From contig JACQFU010000430.1 in the NCBI GenBank assembly GCA_016199905.1, forward strand, positions 1 through 6,361: 6,361 nucleotides of DNA, given 5' to 3'. Source of the stretch: Candidatus Wallbacteria bacterium. Its GTDB lineage: Bacteria > Muiribacteriota > UBA6191 > JACPRK01. The notes beneath the pieces were generated by a model. The model did no database searches, was not told the origin of the DNA, and saw only the letters and a program-made list of their open reading frames with translations. Below are positions 6,101 to 6,361 of the stretch, piece after piece (positions within the stretch are counted from its first letter, which is position 1; each line of letters begins with the position of its first letter). Made by a program: the position numbers and the translations under genes.

Positions 6101-6361
6101 CGAGCGCCACAGTCTCCTTGCGGATCTCCTTCTCATAGCGCGACACCACGACCGTCACCGGGCCCGCGCCGGTCGAAGCGACCTTCAAATGAAGCCGGCC
6201 CTCGGCCGGGACGATGTCCTGACCCGCGGTCAGCACGAGGCCTTGTTCGGAGACGGCGGGCAGAGGGAAGTGCTGGCGGACGCCGGCCGGCTCGTCGAGC
6301 GCGGCGTGATAGAGCAGGCCTGCCTTGGGAGTGAGGAAGACCCGGCCGCGCCCCTCGTGCT
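3129..6361 (-). CDS. Bacterial alpha-2-macroglobulin, thioester type (5' end outside window)
   Basis: Bacterial alpha-2-macroglobulins are large secreted or periplasmic proteins thought to trap proteases. Cleavage of a bait region exposes a reactive thioester that bonds covalently to the attacker. The frame is open to the window edge, so the 1,076 codons here (numbered from the edge, first whole codon at 6359) lack the N-terminus and any signal peptide, and a GTG at 6236 is not the true start. Visible in order are a macroglobulin-type beta domain with PKAGLLYHAALDEPAG and FPLP (about 11-34), further MG domains with SAVDDALL (about 169-177) and LLLGTQGWRRLVF (about 219-231), and a Pro/Ala-rich low-complexity stretch (about 260-357) in the place of the bait region. 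Next come LYWNAALMTDAKGQ and SDSVTTFRLRADA (about 392-427), the thioester CGCFEQ (604-609, Cys606 and Gln609), and an alpha/alpha-toroid thioester domain with YEWFGGDPGHEALSAYGL (from about 659). The C-terminal MG domain carries VAIVGLPGGLE (from about 979) and ends with AYLYYTDEHKDW. The stop is TGA at 3129-3131. All key residues are intact, so the gene looks functional. Confidence 0.93.
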   Translation of the reverse strand, partial: HEGRGRVFLTPKAGLLYHAALDEPAGVRQHFPLPAVSEQGLVLTAGQDIVPAEGRLHLKVASTGAGPVTVVVSRYEKEIRKETVALETGAAKEVALQLGGEAAGVLRVTALDSSGTPRAERLVLRQPKKAVQVKVSAAPEKSSPGGKVTVQISTTDETGEPIAATVLLSAVDDALLETIEKRERAPRLPVQVLLGAEVRELADSHVYLAGGDEAARRTDLLLGTQGWRRLVFKDPAAFVKAHGEKARRALALKTAPVALLDELGFAGGAPRAMAPGALGGADIEKAEAVAAPEMAVPQRAVPAPPPPPALDAVGAPAEQDARAANLEPAAQPAMADADVGVAEREEIAPAQAVGAVAKMRQLRAPRFAAPALAFVREYAHRAQASAQRRDFAETLYWNAALMTDAKGQGSVAFELSDSVTTFRLRADAVSKAGGLGEGDAAIESRKPFYVEAKLPLEVTAGDRPLVPVSLVNGTEEKLEATLAAELTTGIALAGEAPAPVALGPGGRGKVYLPLEVAAYQGETRLRVRGTAGAFKDEAARKIAVVPAGFPVELNFGGRLEQEASLEIAIPPGVDPASVRTQGALHPSPLAVLTQALSALLQEPCGCFEQASSSNYPNVMIMQYLKGHRVDDAELLNRTNGLLESGYSRLAGYECKSKGYEWFGGDPGHEALSAYGLMQFVDMSQVYPVDKTMVERTRSWLLARRDGKGGFERNLRSLDSFGAAPPEITDAYILWSLCEAGEKGLDKEIARMKERASASDDPYYLGLAANILQRSGDGGAASVLDRLVRFQDKDGHVAGAKTSITRSSDENLDIETTSLASLAWLRSPAHTARVEKAMEWLLERCKGGRFGATQATVLALKAVLAYDVARSRPKRAGTAVVSLDGKIVDEVPFTPERQGAIEFPSFAKQLTPGTHKLELKMTEGSPMPYSVQVVYHASKPASSPKCQVGLTTKLAKAEVAEGETVDLTAELVNREKQGLPMTVAIVGLPGGLETRPDQLKELTKDGTIDFYETRGREVILYRRSMAPGEKRAVVLNLVAAIPGTYEGPASRAYLYYTDEHKDWAEGLKVKVTPSTVK
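5290..5580 (-). other. Pro/Ala/Met-rich bait-like segment of the macroglobulin
   Basis: Residues about 260-357 of the macroglobulin fragment lose all domain-like patterning and become Ala/Pro-rich, with five prolines in a row, several Met, and scattered Glu, Asp and Arg (for example PEMAVPQRAVPAPPPPPALD). The segment lies between the GTQGWRR element and the LYWNAAL element, where alpha-2-macroglobulins carry their protease-accessible bait. I infer an exposed, flexible, protease-sensitive segment. Which proteases cut it cannot be read from the sequence. Confidence 0.55.

Overview
The window is high-GC bacterial DNA, probably chromosomal. It has a tRNA-Cys with no encoded CCA, a large thioester alpha-2-macroglobulin gene, and a PLD/helicase/DUF3427 gene. 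This mix suits Planctomycetota, Myxococcota or a related environmental lineage. The sequence does not settle the phylum, so this is an inference from gene content and composition only.

Layout. Positions 1-100 hold two perfect inverted repeats that share a TCTGAC core and look like a small REP/MITE-type element or a remnant of one. Positions 124-2213 (+) are the remains of one large gene of the family PLD-like nuclease, SF2 helicase, DUF3427. The PLD domain and the DUF3427 domain are well preserved. Nearly the whole helicase core has been lost in two internal deletions, the second of which shifts the frame, and an in-frame TGA also interrupts it. A tRNA-Cys(GCA) lies at 2301-2371 (-), with its 3' end facing this wreck. 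Next, on the + strand, is a small gene for a conserved protein of unknown function (2606-3136), apparently with a leaderless start. It converges with the last gene and overlaps it by 8 bp. The rest of the window (3129-6361, -) is the C-terminal 1,076 residues of a bacterial alpha-2-macroglobulin with an intact CxEQ thioester. Its 5' end lies beyond the window.

How the genes relate. No operon or multi-gene system is visible. The helicase remnant beside the tRNA 3' end fits a decayed accessory (possibly defence) gene at a tRNA-associated site. The alpha-2-macroglobulin and the small unknown gene look like ordinary chromosomal neighbours facing each other. I found no intact undescribed system. 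The most informative item is the decay pattern of the helicase gene, and most of the long plus-strand open frames across 3093-5780 are antisense shadows of the macroglobulin gene.
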